8,025 nt of DNA, taken from Oscillospiraceae bacterium (GTDB taxonomy: Bacteria > Bacillota > Clostridia > Oscillospirales > Acutalibacteraceae). This document shows, piece by piece, positions 7,604 through 8,025 of this stretch. The DNA lies in the NCBI GenBank assembly GCA_902782805.1, contig CACZON010000128.1:1-8025 (forward strand). Reading direction: 5' to 3'. The translations under genes and the position numbers were made by a program. How positions within the stretch are numbered: position 1 is the first letter of the stretch; the number at the start of each line of letters is the position of its first letter. The notes beneath the pieces are model-generated. The model had not been told where the DNA came from. It saw only the letters and a program-made list of their open reading frames with translations, and did no database searches.

Positions 7604-8025
7604 ATGGAATTTGATGCATTCAACGAAGGCGTGGAAGTCGGCGGACTTCGGAGCAAAAACGATATCCGTATTCTGCTGTGTTATCTTCTCTGCGGCGTGA
7701 ACGCGCCGCTGTCGCGCGACGATATCATCTCCGTGATGTACGAAAACGGTTTCGCGAATTATTTTGAGGTGATCGACGCCCTCTCCGGCCTGACGCAGGC
7801 GGGCAGCATCGATAAAACCAGCGATAAAACGGAAACTTACTGCGCCAACGCGCGGACCGCGGAGATCTCAAAGCGGCTCAACGCCACGCTGCCGGGAACG
7901 ATCCGTGAGCGCGCGGTCGCCTGCGCCCTGAATCTTCTGAGCGCCGCGAAAATCGAGCGCGAAAACAAGACGGAAATCAAAAAGGTTGAAAACGGCTACT
8001 GCATCGAATGCCACGTGTCCGGCGG
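7604..8025 (+). CDS. DUF4364 family protein, cut by the right edge
   Basis: The frame opens at ATG 7604 (MEFDAFNEGVEVGGLRSKND) and stays open to the window end, giving 140 codons plus two bases. Family members run a little longer, so some C-terminal residues are missing. Residues 18-70 (DIRILLCYLLCGVNAPLSRDD, then MYENGFANYFEVIDAL and GLTQAGSI) read as a winged-helix DNA-binding fold, as expected of DUF4364 proteins of Clostridia. The remainder is mixed, with several cysteines and no known catalytic motif. GGAGG (7593-7597) is six bases before the ATG, inside or next to a 10-base palindrome, TCCGATCGGA (7587-7596). It lies 102 bases after the XRE gene on the same strand. Its role is unknown; a transcription regulator is the best guess. 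Confidence 0.8.
   Translation, partial: MEFDAFNEGVEVGGLRSKNDIRILLCYLLCGVNAPLSRDDIISVMYENGFANYFEVIDALSGLTQAGSIDKTSDKTETYCANARTAEISKRLNATLPGTIRERAVACALNLLSAAKIERENKTEIKKVENGYCIECHVSG

Overview
The window is ordinary chromosomal housekeeping DNA, most likely from an anaerobic Firmicutes/Clostridia-type bacterium of moderate-to-high GC content. Three things point there: strong AGGAGG-type ribosome binding sites before almost every gene, a DUF512-der gene pair, and a DUF4364 protein of a kind found mainly in Clostridia. I see no phage, insertion sequence, CRISPR array, rRNA or tRNA. No stretch longer than 300 bases lacks a gene.

Bases 1-7000 are almost wholly minus-strand genes in two probable transcription units. 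The first (6999 down to 3004) is typA/bipA (ribosome-associated GTPase), then pgeF (laccase-domain peptidoglycan editing factor), then a WG-repeat lipoprotein whose GTG start overlaps the pgeF stop by four bases. The second starts at a textbook sigma-A promoter (TTGACA-N17-TATAAT, 2974-2946). It runs DUF177/YceD, rpmF (ribosomal protein bL32), a DUF512 radical-SAM-like PDZ protein that starts at TTG, and der (a double-GTPase needed for 50S ribosome assembly), which leaves the window on the left. Three of the seven minus-strand products (bL32, Der, BipA) act in ribosome assembly or translation, YceD is encoded with bL32, and PgeF and perhaps the lipoprotein act on the envelope.

Bases 7000-8025 switch to the plus strand. 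A divergent intergenic region separates typA from a small XRE-family helix-turn-helix regulator. About 100 bases of AT-rich DNA with an 11-bp direct repeat follow, then a DUF4364 protein cut by the right edge.

The one real anomaly is an in-frame TAG at 575-573 (minus strand). It falls exactly on the Mg-binding Ser/Thr codon of the first GTPase P-loop of Der, and the frame on either side is intact and conserved. A single-base sequence error or a recent nonsense mutation is the simplest explanation. I did not find a convincing undescribed system.
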